The notes under the pieces were generated by a model. It ran no database searches. It had not been told where the DNA came from and worked only from the letters and a program-made list of their open reading frames with translations. This document shows, one piece after another, positions 34,683 through 43,422 of a stretch of DNA of 64,000 nucleotides; the stretch's first letter is position 1; every line of letters starts with the position of its first letter. The translations under genes were made by a program, and so were the position numbers. The DNA comes from an uncultured bacterium (GTDB taxonomy: Bacteria; Bacteroidota; Bacteroidia; Chitinophagales; Chitinophagaceae), in NCBI GenBank assembly GCA_903920455.1, contig CAIXLY010000035.1, positions 1-64,000 of the forward strand. The letters are read 5' to 3'.

Positions 34683-34780
34683 AGAAAGGTTGTTTTTTCA
34701 TCAAGACATTTTCGTCAAAATACAATACCAAAAGCGAAGGTTCGCAAAAGTTTTCTGCACCGGTTCTTTACCTTTAACGA

Positions 34781-36145
34781 ATGAGCAAAATAAAGAAAGC
34801 ATTCTTTTGCAAAAACTGCGGATACGAATCTCCAAAATGGTCAGGAAAATGTCCTGCATGCAATGAATGGAATACGTTCACAGAAGAAATCATCCACAAA
34901 GAAACTTCAAGTCAAAAAGAAAACTGGAAAGAAACACAATCAGGGCAATCAAAAAGTGTTGTACTACACGAAGTAATATCCAAGGAAGGTGAAAGAATTA
35001 TAACGAAAGATCAAGAATTAAATCGTGTACTTGGAGGAGGAATCGTTCCTGGAAGTTTGGTGCTCGTTGCGGGAGAACCCGGGATTGGTAAGTCAACTTT
35101 ATTTTTACAAGATGCGTTGATGATGAATGAACTTCGCATACTCTACATCAGCGGAGAAGAAAGTGAACAGCAAATTAAAATGCGCGCAAATCGCATCAAT
35201 GTTTCTCACGATGAATTCTATCTACTCACTGAAACATCGACCCAGAGCATATTTCAAGAGATAAAAAAAATAAAACCTCAGCTTGTTATCATCGACTCAA
35301 TACAAACTTTACAATCTCCTTACATCGATTCTTCACCAGGAACAATATCACAAATAAGAGAATGTACATCTGAGTTTCAACGCTTCGCAAAAGAAACACA
35401 AACACCTGTTATATTAATAGGACACATCACAAAAGATGGCAGCATTGCTGGACCGAAACTTCTTGAGCACATGGTGGATACTGTCTTGCAATTTGAAGGA
35501 GATCAACACTATGCCTACAGAATTCTTCGCACCACAAAAAATAGATTTGGGTCCACCGCTGAACTTGGGATTTATGAAATGACTGGAGTAGGCATGAAGC
35601 CGGTAGAAAATCCATCAGACATTCTTATCAACCAAAAAGAAGAACAACTTAGCGGTATTGCAATCGGTGCAACTATGGAAGGATTGAGACCATTGCTCAT
35701 AGAAGTTCAAGCACTTGTTACTCCATCTGTTTACGGAACACCTCAGCGAACTGCAAGCGGATTTGATCTCAGAAGGCTTCAATTGCTCCTTGCCGTACTG
35801 GAAAAAAGAGGTGGTTTTCACTTCGGCACAAAAGATGTTTTTGTGAATATTGCAGGCGGACTCAAAATAGAGGACCCGGCAATTGACCTTGCCATGGTCT
35901 TTGCCTTACTGAGCTCCTATGAGGACATCCCCCTGTCCCAAAAGACCTGTTTTGCAGGGGAAGTTGGGCTTAGCGGAGAGATTAGGGCAGTAAATCGGGT
36001 AGATCAAAGAATCTCAGAGGCAGAAAAACTGGGTTTCGAGAATATTGTCATCAGCAAATACAATAGAAAATCAGAATCTCACAATGGAATCAAGACTACC
36101 TCCGTAGCCCTAGTAGAAGAAGTATACAGAACAATATTCAAATAA
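34781..36145 (+). CDS. radA: DNA repair protein RadA
   Basis: RecA-like helicase that drives branch migration in recombination. The N-terminal zinc finger Cys10/Cys13/Cys24/Cys27, the Walker A Gly-Glu-Pro-Gly-Ile-Gly-Lys-Ser (98-105), the RadA-specific Lys-Asn-Arg-Phe-Gly motif near residue 257 and a C-terminal Lon-protease-like domain (Gly-Glu-Val-Gly-Leu-Ser-Gly-Glu-Ile-Arg near 400) are all present. The 454 residues are normal. comF follows 9 bases later, so the two are likely co-transcribed. Confidence 0.96.
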   Translation: MSKIKKAFFCKNCGYESPKWSGKCPACNEWNTFTEEIIHKETSSQKENWKETQSGQSKSVVLHEVISKEGERIITKDQELNRVLGGGIVPGSLVLVAGEPGIGKSTLFLQDALMMNELRILYISGEESEQQIKMRANRINVSHDEFYLLTETSTQSIFQEIKKIKPQLVIIDSIQTLQSPYIDSSPGTISQIRECTSEFQRFAKETQTPVILIGHITKDGSIAGPKLLEHMVDTVLQFEGDQHYAYRILRTTKNRFGSTAELGIYEMTGVGMKPVENPSDILINQKEEQLSGIAIGATMEGLRPLLIEVQALVTPSVYGTPQRTASGFDLRRLQLLLAVLEKRGGFHFGTKDVFVNIAGGLKIEDPAIDLAMVFALLSSYEDIPLSQKTCFAGEVGLSGEIRAVNRVDQRISEAEKLGFENIVISKYNRKSESHNGIKTTSVALVEEVYRTIFK

Positions 36146-36154
36146 AAGGGGTAG

Positions 36155-36856
36155 ATGAGACACCTGGCTCGTGAGGCTTATGAGTCAATCATTCATTTAT
36201 TCTACCCAAGCATCTGCTTTGGATGCCAGAATGAAATCATAGAAGGGGATGAAATGCTTTGCATATCATGTCTTCAATCTCTCCCTTATACATCGTTTGA
36301 AACGATAGAAAACAATCCAGTTTCAACGCTTTTCTGGGGGAGATGCAAGATCATAAATGCCTTTAGCACGTTCTACTTTATCGAACAAACTCCATTGCAA
36401 AAAATTATTCATCAAATTAAATACAAAAACGAAGAAAACTTAGGCGTTTACATGGGGCAACTCATGGGATACAAGATTGAAGCAATTAAAAGAAACATAG
36501 CGGTCGACTTATGTATCCCCATGCCACTGCATCCAACAAAAGAACGAGAGCGAGGATATAACCAATCAGCACTGCTTACAAAAGGAATCGAAGAGGCCAC
36601 AGGAATTCCGACAAAGCTGAACACGCTCACTAGAAAAACACATACAAGCTCTCAGACAAAAAAGACTCGAATTGAAAGATGGATGAATGTTGAAAATATA
36701 TTTGACATCAATGATCCAAATGAAATAAAGGGTAAGCATGTTTTATTAGTAGACGATGTAATTACTACTGGGGCTTCAATAGAAGCCTGCATAAACGTGC
36801 TGCTTGCAAACCAAGCAGCCGGAGTATCAGTGGCCAGTCTTGCTTATACAATCTAA
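36155..36856 (+). CDS. comF: ComF family phosphoribosyltransferase-like protein
   Basis: 233 residues: an N-terminal Cys4 zinc site (Cys-Phe-Gly-Cys ... Cys-Ile-Ser-Cys, about residues 22-42) and a C-terminal phosphoribosyltransferase fold with the PRPP loop Leu-Leu-Val-Asp-Asp-Val-Ile-Thr-Thr-Gly-Ala near residue 195. ComF proteins take part in DNA uptake or handling of single-stranded DNA in competent bacteria. Placement after radA fits a recombination or transformation role, though no other competence gene is in the window. Confidence 0.88.
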   Translation: MRHLAREAYESIIHLFYPSICFGCQNEIIEGDEMLCISCLQSLPYTSFETIENNPVSTLFWGRCKIINAFSTFYFIEQTPLQKIIHQIKYKNEENLGVYMGQLMGYKIEAIKRNIAVDLCIPMPLHPTKERERGYNQSALLTKGIEEATGIPTKLNTLTRKTHTSSQTKKTRIERWMNVENIFDINDPNEIKGKHVLLVDDVITTGASIEACINVLLANQAAGVSVASLAYTI

Positions 36857-36913
36857 AAGGAAATCATTCTTTTGTTATGCTTTAGTGTTAAATTTGACAT
36901 ACAATTCTATTTT

Positions 36914-37432
36914 ATGATCAGACTAATCATTCTTATTTCATTCGCCATGTTCACATCCGCAAATACTTCAATTCATCAATTTAAGGTCCCTTCAATCGAT
37001 GGAAAGACAATTGATTTTTCAAAGTTTAAAGGAAAGAAAATTCTTATTGTAAATACAGCATCTGAATGTGGCTATACACCGCAGTATGCAGATCTTGAGC
37101 GACTATACAAAGCACACGGAAGTAAACTTGTAATTGTTGGATTCCCTGCAAACAATTTCGGTGGACAAGAACCAGGCTCAAATGCTGAAATAAAAGACTT
37201 CTGCCAGAAAAATTATGGGGTAAGTTTCATCATGGCAGAAAAAGTTTCTGTTAAAGGATCAGACATTCACCCACTATTCAGCTGGCTTACAAAAAAAGCG
37301 GCCAATGGTGTGATGGATGCAGAGATCAAATGGAATTTCACTAAATTTCTTCTTGATGAAAAAGGCCAACTCATAAAAGTATTCCCAAGTGGCGTAAATC
37401 CGATGAGTGAGGAGATTACGAAAATGCTTTAA
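36914..37432 (+). CDS. Secreted glutathione peroxidase-family thiol peroxidase
   Basis: Reduces peroxides, in bacteria usually with thioredoxin. From ATG 36914 (172 residues) a hydrophobic signal peptide (Met-Ile-Arg-Leu-Ile-Ile-Leu-Ile-Ser-Phe) points to the periplasm. The catalytic tetrad is seen as Cys52 (Ser-Glu-Cys-Gly-Tyr), Gln85 (Phe-Gly-Gly-Gln-Glu) and the Trp-Asn-Phe-Thr-Lys-Phe motif near 141. The upstream start at 36872 would precede the signal and is rejected. A long inverted repeat begins 5 bases after its stop. Confidence 0.92.
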   Translation: MIRLIILISFAMFTSANTSIHQFKVPSIDGKTIDFSKFKGKKILIVNTASECGYTPQYADLERLYKAHGSKLVIVGFPANNFGGQEPGSNAEIKDFCQKNYGVSFIMAEKVSVKGSDIHPLFSWLTKKAANGVMDAEIKWNFTKFLLDEKGQLIKVFPSGVNPMSEEITKML

Positions 37433-37436
37433 ATAC

Positions 37437-37627
37437 AAGGTTGAGGGAGGTTTAGAGAGGTTGAGAGAAGTTTAGGGGTTTAGATGTTTAGTGGAATAGA
37501 TTGTAAATTCAACTTAGGTGCTAATAGAATCAAGTTCCATAAGAGAACCTAAATAAATTAATCATAGAATTACTAAACGCCTAAACAACTAAACTTCTCT
37601 CAACCTCTCTAAACCTCCCTTAACCTT
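37437..37627. repeat. Long inverted repeat (family A), 56-base arms
   Basis: Two 56-base arms (37437-37492 and 37572-37627) match as inverted copies at 51 of 56 positions, with a 79-base centre. The arms consist of short purine-rich words (GAGGTTTAG, GGTTGAGAG, AGTTTAG). Related sequence recurs at 40430-40490, 51171-51202 and 54836-54940. It fills the gap between two genes on the same strand, so any transcript through it would form a very long hairpin. Confidence 0.9.
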
Positions 37628-37638
37628 ACCTTTACCCC

Positions 37639-38829
37639 ATGCAATTCAGTGAAATATTCGGGCATACTGCAGAGAAGGAAAAACTCGTCAGCTTAGTAGC
37701 CAACAACAGGTTAAGTCATGCCCTATTGTTTTTATCTAAAGAGGGAAGCGGAGCACTTGAACTGGCCATTGCCCTTGCTCAGTATATTGTATGTGAAAGA
37801 AATAAACCTGGAAACAAAAGTAGTGAAGCCTCCTTATTTGGAGAAGAGGCCCCCTCAACATTCCTAAACGACGCCTGCGGCAATTGCGCATCGTGCAGAA
37901 GGGCGTCTGGACTAATACATCCTGATATTCATTTTTCATTTCCAACAATTATCAAGACTTCCGGAGAAAAACCCGTTTCAAGCGACTTCATCACGGAGTG
38001 GCGAAGCTTCGTACAACAAACTCCATTTGGAAATGCCTATGATTGGCTGCAATCTATAGGCGCTGAAAATAAGCAAGGAAATATCACAGTGCATGAATGT
38101 GAAGACATCTTAAGAAAACTGAGCTTAAAGAGTTTTGAAAGTGGTTACAAGATCTTGATTCAATGGATGCCAGAATATCTCGGCGCATCAGGAAACAAGC
38201 TACTGAAGCTCATTGAAGAACCTCCCGCAAATACACTATTCATCTTTGTAGCAGAAGACGAATCAAAAATACTGCCAACCATCCTCTCAAGAACCCAACT
38301 CGTTAAGTTCAATCGGCTGGAGTCTAGGGATGTACAAGATTGGCTAATCACAAAACAAGCAGTGCCCAAAGAAAAAGCAATCCAAATTGCCTCAATGGCA
38401 AATGGCAACTTGAGGGAGGCATTTCAACTGCTTCATCAGGCTGATGAAGACTGGCAGGAGATGCTCAGAGAATGGCTTAACGCCATCCTAAAAAATGGGC
38501 CCCCTGCACAAATCAAATGGGTAGATGAAACCAGCAAACTGGGAAGGGAGAAACAAAAGCAGTTCGTAGCCTATTTTATTCATCTGTTGTCGATTGCCGT
38601 TCATCTGGCAAATCAAGGAACCGCTCCTGATGTAGATGAGAAGGAGCTTGATTTTGCCAATCGCCTTCTCCGCCTAGCAGCTACCGAACAACTCGAGGCC
38701 ATAGTCCATCAGCTGGATAAAGCAATCTATCAAATTGAAAGAAACGCCAATGCCAAGATGCTTTTCATGGCGCTGACCATCAAAATTTATCATATAATAA
38801 GAGATAAAACTGTAATTTTAGCAAACTGA
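37639..38829 (+). CDS. holB: DNA polymerase III delta' subunit
   Basis: Clamp-loader subunit, an AAA+ family member that lacks ATPase activity. The N-terminus (Phe-Gly-His-Thr ... Leu-Ser-His-Ala-Leu-Leu-Phe) follows the delta' pattern with a degenerate P-loop (Lys-Glu-Gly-Ser-Gly-Ala). Four cysteines (about residues 51-85, ending Cys-Gly-Asn-Cys-Ala-Ser-Cys) form the zinc module. The sensor segment Leu-Lys-Leu-Ile-Glu-Glu-Pro-Pro and Leu-Ser-Arg-Thr-Gln follow near 190-220. At 396 residues it is normal. ricT is next, as in many bacteria. Confidence 0.9.
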   Translation: MQFSEIFGHTAEKEKLVSLVANNRLSHALLFLSKEGSGALELAIALAQYIVCERNKPGNKSSEASLFGEEAPSTFLNDACGNCASCRRASGLIHPDIHFSFPTIIKTSGEKPVSSDFITEWRSFVQQTPFGNAYDWLQSIGAENKQGNITVHECEDILRKLSLKSFESGYKILIQWMPEYLGASGNKLLKLIEEPPANTLFIFVAEDESKILPTILSRTQLVKFNRLESRDVQDWLITKQAVPKEKAIQIASMANGNLREAFQLLHQADEDWQEMLREWLNAILKNGPPAQIKWVDETSKLGREKQKQFVAYFIHLLSIAVHLANQGTAPDVDEKELDFANRLLRLAATEQLEAIVHQLDKAIYQIERNANAKMLFMALTIKIYHIIRDKTVILAN

Positions 38830-39038
38830 CACGTGATGAGGACTGGATGGAGCGCGGTGGATCTCTGAAGAACAATTGCATAATTAGTAGTGAATATATA
38901 AAGAAGCGGCAGGTCGTTTTGTGATTTTTTGTTTTGCACATTGATTTTCCTACCTAGATCCTCCCCAATTTCTCATCTCATTTTTTGAACAATCGACTCG
39001 ATACTCTTTAACAGAGTACCCGGCACAAATATGTTAAT

Positions 39039-40427
39039 ATGGGATGCAGTTCATGCGGAACCAAAGACGGAGGAAAACCAGGCGGCTGCCAAAGCAATGG
39101 TGGCTGTAGTTCTGGAGGTTGCAACAGACTTAACGTTCACGATTGGCTGGCCAATCTTCCGTTCACCGACCCTGCAATATCTTGCAGAATCGTAGAAATC
39201 AGTTTTAATAACGGCAGCAGAAAAGACTATTTCAGAAATACCACACTCCACCATTTCAACAAAGGCGAAATAGTCAGTGTTGAAGGAGTTAGCGGTTATG
39301 ATGTTGGAGTAGTTAGCCTTAGCGGAGAGCTAGTTCGTATGCAATTGAAGAAGAAAAGAATTGCCGAAGACCATGCCGACATGAAAAAGATCCTCAGAAG
39401 GGCAACCGAAGTGGAAATTCAAAAATGGCAGGAAAATAAAGCCAAAGAAAAAGAAGCCCTAGCACGTGCAAGAGCAATTTCTAGGCAATTGAAACTCGTG
39501 ATGAAAATTTGCGAAGTTGAATTTCAGGCAGATGGCCGCAAAGCAACATTCTATTATACCGCAGAAGACAGGGTTGATTTCAGAGAATTGATCAAACTAT
39601 ATGCTGGCGACTTTAAGATTAAGGTTGAAATGAAGCAGATTGGTGCTCGCCAAGAAGCGGCCAAAGTTGGTGGCATCGGAAGCTGCGGAAGAGAGCTTTG
39701 CTGCAGCAGCTGGTTGAACGAATTCAAAAGCGTAACCACAGCCATGGCGCGCTATCAAAACCTCAGCATCAACCAAACCAAACTTAGTGGTCAGTGTGGT
39801 CGACTCAAATGTTGCTTGAACTATGAGCTCGATACTTACCTCGATGCACTTCAGCACTTCCCCGACCATGTAGACATATTACAAACTGCAAAAGGAAATG
39901 CACAGCTCATTAAAAAAGATATTTTCAAAAACTTGATGTGGTATACACTGCCTGACAGCAGTAAACAATACCCACTCACGATCGACACCGTTAAGAAAAT
40001 CAAATCACAAAACGAAAAAGGTATCCGACCGGAAGAACTGGAAACTGCTGAAATCAGCAGCACTGGAAGCAAAGCCAAAGAGGCCGAACCTCAGTTTGTG
40101 GATGTAGTTGGACAAATTAGTCTTAGATCTCTAGACAGATACGCACAGAAAAAAAAGGGACAGGGAAACAGCCAGGGACCGAGGAGTAGCCAGGGACGAG
40201 TGACAAGGGACGAGGGACGAGGGGGCAGCCAAGGACCGAAGAGCAGTCAGGGACGAGGGACAAGGTCGCAGATCCAGACCGAAGCGTCTGGAGACAGGGG
40301 ACAAGGAAATAACCAGGGACCAAGAAGCAGCCAGGGACGAGTGATCAATAAAAAAGATAATGCTGACACCGCTTCAGCACCAAGAACAAAACCGAGCATA
40401 CAGATTAAGAAGGGGAATGAAGGTTAA
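39039..40427 (+). CDS. ricT: PSP1-domain protein, RicT family (RicAFT complex subunit)
   Basis: Cytoplasmic protein with a PSP1 domain; in Bacillus, RicT is part of an Fe-S complex acting with RNase Y. The core contains Cys-Gly-Arg-Glu-Leu-Cys-Cys and Cys-Gly-Arg-Leu-Lys-Cys-Cys-Leu-Asn-Tyr near residues 214-270, the Fe-S/zinc cysteines of the family. The N-terminus adds a Gly/Cys-rich segment with six cysteines in the first 30 residues. The C-terminal 70 residues are low-complexity (Ser-Gln-Gly-Pro-Arg-Ser-Ser-Gln-Gly-Arg repeats) encoded by the family B DNA repeat, and the stop codon lies at the start of a family A repeat. The tail is probably dispensable. Confidence 0.9.
   Translation: MGCSSCGTKDGGKPGGCQSNGGCSSGGCNRLNVHDWLANLPFTDPAISCRIVEISFNNGSRKDYFRNTTLHHFNKGEIVSVEGVSGYDVGVVSLSGELVRMQLKKKRIAEDHADMKKILRRATEVEIQKWQENKAKEKEALARARAISRQLKLVMKICEVEFQADGRKATFYYTAEDRVDFRELIKLYAGDFKIKVEMKQIGARQEAAKVGGIGSCGRELCCSSWLNEFKSVTTAMARYQNLSINQTKLSGQCGRLKCCLNYELDTYLDALQHFPDHVDILQTAKGNAQLIKKDIFKNLMWYTLPDSSKQYPLTIDTVKKIKSQNEKGIRPEELETAEISSTGSKAKEAEPQFVDVVGQISLRSLDRYAQKKKGQGNSQGPRSSQGRVTRDEGRGGSQGPKSSQGRGTRSQIQTEASGDRGQGNNQGPRSSQGRVINKKDNADTASAPRTKPSIQIKKGNEG
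40158..40345 (+). repeat. Family B GGGACGAGGGACAAGG-type repeat inside the ricT coding region
   Basis: Repeated purine words (GGGACGAG, GGGACAAGG, CAGGGACC) tile this stretch and stay in frame as Ser-Gln-Gly-Pro/Arg-Ser-Ser-Gln-Gly-Arg units, three times over. The same words form intergenic inverted repeats at 44838-44907 and 59898-60010. Confidence 0.8.
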
Positions 40428-40442
40428 GGAGGTTTACAGAAA

Positions 40443-40488
40443 TTTAGGGAGGTTTAAAAAATCTTCAACTTCTCTAAACCTCCCTAAA
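40443..40488. terminator. Family A inverted repeat serving as terminator between ricT and cdsA
   Basis: A perfect 14-bp inverted repeat, TTTAGGGAGGTTTA (40443-40456) with TAAACCTCCCTAAA (40475-40488), 18-base loop. It lies between convergent genes and can form a hairpin in both transcripts, though there is no long T-run. Confidence 0.6.
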
Positions 40489-40501
40489 CCTCTCTACCCC
40501 T

Positions 40502-41395
40502 TTACCGATACATCAAATAACACATCGCCCAAACAGCTGGTGCTGCAAGAAGTATTGAATCAAAGCGATCTAGAAATCCTCCATGTCCTGGCATAAAATT
40601 TCCACTGTCTTTAACACCGGCCATTCTTTTAAATTTACTCTCAACGAGATCGCCGATTGTTCCAAAAATAGCTGTTGCGAGAAGAATTACGAGTAGCTCC
40701 CAATTCGCACCCCATGTTAGCTTACCTACCAAAAACATCAGGGTTACACTCACTAAAATACCACCTACTGTTCCTTCCCAGGTTTTTTTGGGGGACCATG
40801 AAGTGAGTGGAGTTTTACCAATCATAGACCCTATCAAATATGCCATTGTATCATTTATCCAAATGGCGAAAACGAGCAAAACTGTCGTAATAAATCCATT
40901 TAAGCCCGATAATAGAGTAGTGATTGAATTTTCCTGATTTGAAGTACCCCAAATCCACCCACTGCGAAGGTTGACCAACAAAGCAAGAGAAATAGAGATA
41001 TAAGCAAGTCCACTCGTGAATTTCAACAACTGATGCTTTGTATACCCTCGGTTGAATAATACCAAAAGCGGGAACAACAACAAACAAAATCTGACAATCC
41101 ATTTCCCAGCTTCGCTGATGTAAATCCCACCAACCTCTATGCTTTCTGCAGTTGCCATCAACATCAATCCCCAGCCCAAAATAGGAATATGTATTTTCTC
41201 CCACCAACTGGGCTGTTCAGTTGAGGAAACAATATTTGCTGATAGTTTATGAAATTCATGCCAACAGCCGAAATGCACAACAGAAAATAAAATAAAAAAA
41301 CTCCATTCATTCCACAACAGTCCGGTGAGCATTACTGCTGCATATATTAATGCAGTTTTAACCCTTGTTTTAAATACTGGAATATTTAATGTCAT
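40502..41395 (-). CDS. cdsA: Phosphatidate cytidylyltransferase
   Basis: Integral membrane enzyme that makes CDP-diacylglycerol, the precursor of phosphatidylserine/ethanolamine and phosphatidylglycerol. It has about eight hydrophobic helices. Near the end lies the family signature: Ser-Pro-Lys-Lys-Thr-Trp-Glu-Gly, then Gly-Asp-Leu-Val-Glu-Ser-Lys-Phe-Lys-Arg, then Pro-Gly-His-Gly-Gly-Phe-Leu-Asp-Arg-Phe-Asp. Length 297. The phospholipid gene psd lies 2 kb away on the other strand. It follows the CPBP protease gene by 11 bases. Confidence 0.95.
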   Translation of the reverse strand: MTLNIPVFKTRVKTALIYAAVMLTGLLWNEWSFFILFSVVHFGCWHEFHKLSANIVSSTEQPSWWEKIHIPILGWGLMLMATAESIEVGGIYISEAGKWIVRFCLLLFPLLVLFNRGYTKHQLLKFTSGLAYISISLALLVNLRSGWIWGTSNQENSITTLLSGLNGFITTVLLVFAIWINDTMAYLIGSMIGKTPLTSWSPKKTWEGTVGGILVSVTLMFLVGKLTWGANWELLVILLATAIFGTIGDLVESKFKRMAGVKDSGNFMPGHGGFLDRFDSILLAAPAVWAMCYLMYR

Positions 41396-41406
41396 GCCCT
41401 AGGTAT

Positions 41407-42318
41407 TTAAATCGCTTGTTGATGTTTGGAAATTCCCTTCCTGTATATTTTAAAAAGAAACACTATTATAACAATTGCAATTGCGCCCCACCAAATTGGA
41501 TATTTATCTTCCATGGCAGCTTCAATAGACTTGCCTTGTATTCTCAATATATATACCTGCACAACAGCAATGGCATTATTGATAAAATGAGCCAAGATGG
41601 GAATCCATAAGTTCTTGCTATAGGCATAAAGTAGGCCAAGGACCAATCCTAATGCAGTTCTTGCTAAAAATCCATAAAAAGAAAAATGAATGGCGCTAAA
41701 TAAAATTGAGGTTACAACCACACTTACCCAAAGATTCCCTGTTGAGCGATGCATCATGTTTTGAAAGCCTCCCCGGAAAAATACTTCCTCAAAAACAGCA
41801 GGCGCAGCAGCCATTACCAACAACGTAATCAATAAATCAGGAATTGTTTTTATTTGCGACATCACCGCAACCTGTTTCATATAGCTGTCTTCAAGTCCCT
41901 TAAAATATATTTCCAGCTTTGCTGAAACTGGTATCATCTCATTGAGTGTTGCCAAAGAGCCAGCAAGAAGTATTGTAGTGATCATGATTCCCATACCAAG
42001 CCCCAGCGTTCTCCACGTCAAGTGATTTCCAAAACCCAAAAATTGAAATGGCTTTTTGTTTAGGATGTATGCAGTCAGCAACCCAGGAATCAAAAACATA
42101 AAGAGCGTAAGAATAGTCTGCACAACACGCACTTCACTCACAAATAAAGGATCGGACATAGCATGCTGCATCTCCGCCATCTGCTGACCAGTCATCAGCC
42201 TCCATACAAAAAATGATACTCCCCCTCCAGCCATTAAGCCGAGCCCCATGAGTGCTATTAGGATAAAAAGACCTGACCTTTCATTCATTCCAGGCCTATT
42301 TTGCAAGTTTTGTTCCAT
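41407..42318 (-). CDS. CPBP family intramembrane glutamic endopeptidase
   Basis: Membrane protease of the Rce1/Abi group, 303 residues with about eight hydrophobic helices. The active site pieces are present: Glu-Glu-Val-Phe-Phe-Arg (the EExxxR motif), His-Phe-Ser-Phe (HxxxF-like) and His-Phe-Ile-Asn-Asn near residue 250. Substrates of bacterial members are mostly unknown. It sits upstream of cdsA and divergent from dusB. Confidence 0.9.
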   Translation of the reverse strand: MEQNLQNRPGMNERSGLFILIALMGLGLMAGGGVSFFVWRLMTGQQMAEMQHAMSDPLFVSEVRVVQTILTLFMFLIPGLLTAYILNKKPFQFLGFGNHLTWRTLGLGMGIMITTILLAGSLATLNEMIPVSAKLEIYFKGLEDSYMKQVAVMSQIKTIPDLLITLLVMAAAPAVFEEVFFRGGFQNMMHRSTGNLWVSVVVTSILFSAIHFSFYGFLARTALGLVLGLLYAYSKNLWIPILAHFINNAIAVVQVYILRIQGKSIEAAMEDKYPIWWGAIAIVIIVFLFKIYRKGISKHQQAI

Positions 42319-42375
42319 CTTGTCTATGCTTTAACCAGTCAACAAATTTCTAGTGTGTAACTTCGCGTTATTCTA

Positions 42376-43359
42376 ATGATAAAGATAGGCAACATAGAAT
42401 TACCCTCCTTTCCTTTGTTACTTGCTCCTATGGAGGACGTAAGCGATCCGCCATTCCGTGCCGTCTGCAAAAAGCATGGCGCAGATCTTATGTATACGGA
42501 ATTCATCAGCAGCGAAGGACTTATTCGCGATGCCTTAAAAAGTCGCCAAAAGCTGGATATTTATGAAGAAGAGCGCCCAGTCGGCATTCAGATATTTGGA
42601 GGGGATGAAGAAGCTATGGCAATCAGTGCAGCCATTGTAGACACCGTGAATCCTGACCTGCTCGATATTAATTTTGGATGTCCTGTAAAAAAGGTAGTGT
42701 GCAAAGGCGCTGGAGCAGCCGTATTGAAAGATATTGATTTGATGGTGAGACTAACCAAAGCAGTAATCAAATCCACTTCCGTGCCAGTGACTGTAAAAAC
42801 AAGACTTGGCTGGGATTTCGATAGCATCAACATCATGGAAGTGGCCGAAAGACTGCAAGATATTGGCGTTCAAGCATTGTCGATTCATGGCAGAACAAGA
42901 AGTCAACTGTATAAAGGAGAAGCTGATTGGAGCTATATCGCAGAGGTAAAAAACAACCCGCGCATTCATATTCCCATTTTTGGAAATGGAGATATTGACT
43001 CCCCTGAAAAAGCTCTGGAATACAAAAACAAATATGGTATTGACGGCATCATGATTGGCAGAGCAGCCATTGGATACCCATGGTTTTTTAGAGAGGTCAA
43101 ACACTATTTTGCAACGGGAGAAATACTAGCTCCTCCTACAATTGAGGAAAGGGTTGAAGTCATCAAACAACATCTTCATGCTTCTGTAAAATGGAAAGGG
43201 CCAAAGCTGGGTATTTTTGAAATGAGAAGACACTATGCAAACTACCTCAAGGGTATCCCTAACATAAAACCACTCAGGTCAAAACTTGTTATTCTCAATA
43301 CTGCTGAAGAAATTGAGGAAGAACTTGATGCATCCATGAGCAATTTGCTTTTAACATAA
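42376..43359 (+). CDS. dusB: tRNA-dihydrouridine synthase
   Basis: FMN-dependent reduction of uridines in the tRNA D-loop. The TIM barrel begins Ala-Pro-Met-Glu-Asp-Val-Ser-Asp-Pro-Pro-Phe-Arg (residues 17-28); the active-site Cys109 is in Gly-Cys-Pro-Val-Lys-Lys-Val-Val-Cys-Lys-Gly, and Arg-Thr-Arg-Ser-Gln-Leu-Tyr-Lys-Gly follows near residue 175. Length 327 fits DusB. A TAACTTCG at 42358-42365, one mismatch from the -7 consensus, precedes it, but with no clear -33 element. Confidence 0.94.
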   Translation: MIKIGNIELPSFPLLLAPMEDVSDPPFRAVCKKHGADLMYTEFISSEGLIRDALKSRQKLDIYEEERPVGIQIFGGDEEAMAISAAIVDTVNPDLLDINFGCPVKKVVCKGAGAAVLKDIDLMVRLTKAVIKSTSVPVTVKTRLGWDFDSINIMEVAERLQDIGVQALSIHGRTRSQLYKGEADWSYIAEVKNNPRIHIPIFGNGDIDSPEKALEYKNKYGIDGIMIGRAAIGYPWFFREVKHYFATGEILAPPTIEERVEVIKQHLHASVKWKGPKLGIFEMRRHYANYLKGIPNIKPLRSKLVILNTAEEIEEELDASMSNLLLT

Positions 43360-43395
43360 TTGCAAAACACGATACTCAAATGAGGTTCTTATCCC

Positions 43396-43403
43396 TACAT
43401 TTG
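43396..43403 (+). promoter_or_regulatory. Promoter -7 element of psd
   Basis: TACATTTG is an exact match to TAnnTTTG, placing the transcript start near 43410 and a leader of about 13 bases before the psd ATG. No well-spaced TTTG -33 element is seen. Confidence 0.5.
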
Positions 43404-43422
43404 CACCACTAATACCCATAAC

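Larger units (their letters stand above)
34393..34780. other. 388-base intergenic region with two candidate small RNA units
   Basis: This gap lies between the divergent metallopeptidase and radA. On the plus strand it contains two copies of a simple layout: an exact -7 element TAATTTTG (34444-34451 and 34586-34593), about 70 bases of AT-rich sequence, and a hairpin (34524-34539 and 34650-34673). The second hairpin has a T-run. No convincing ORF is present. Confidence 0.5.
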
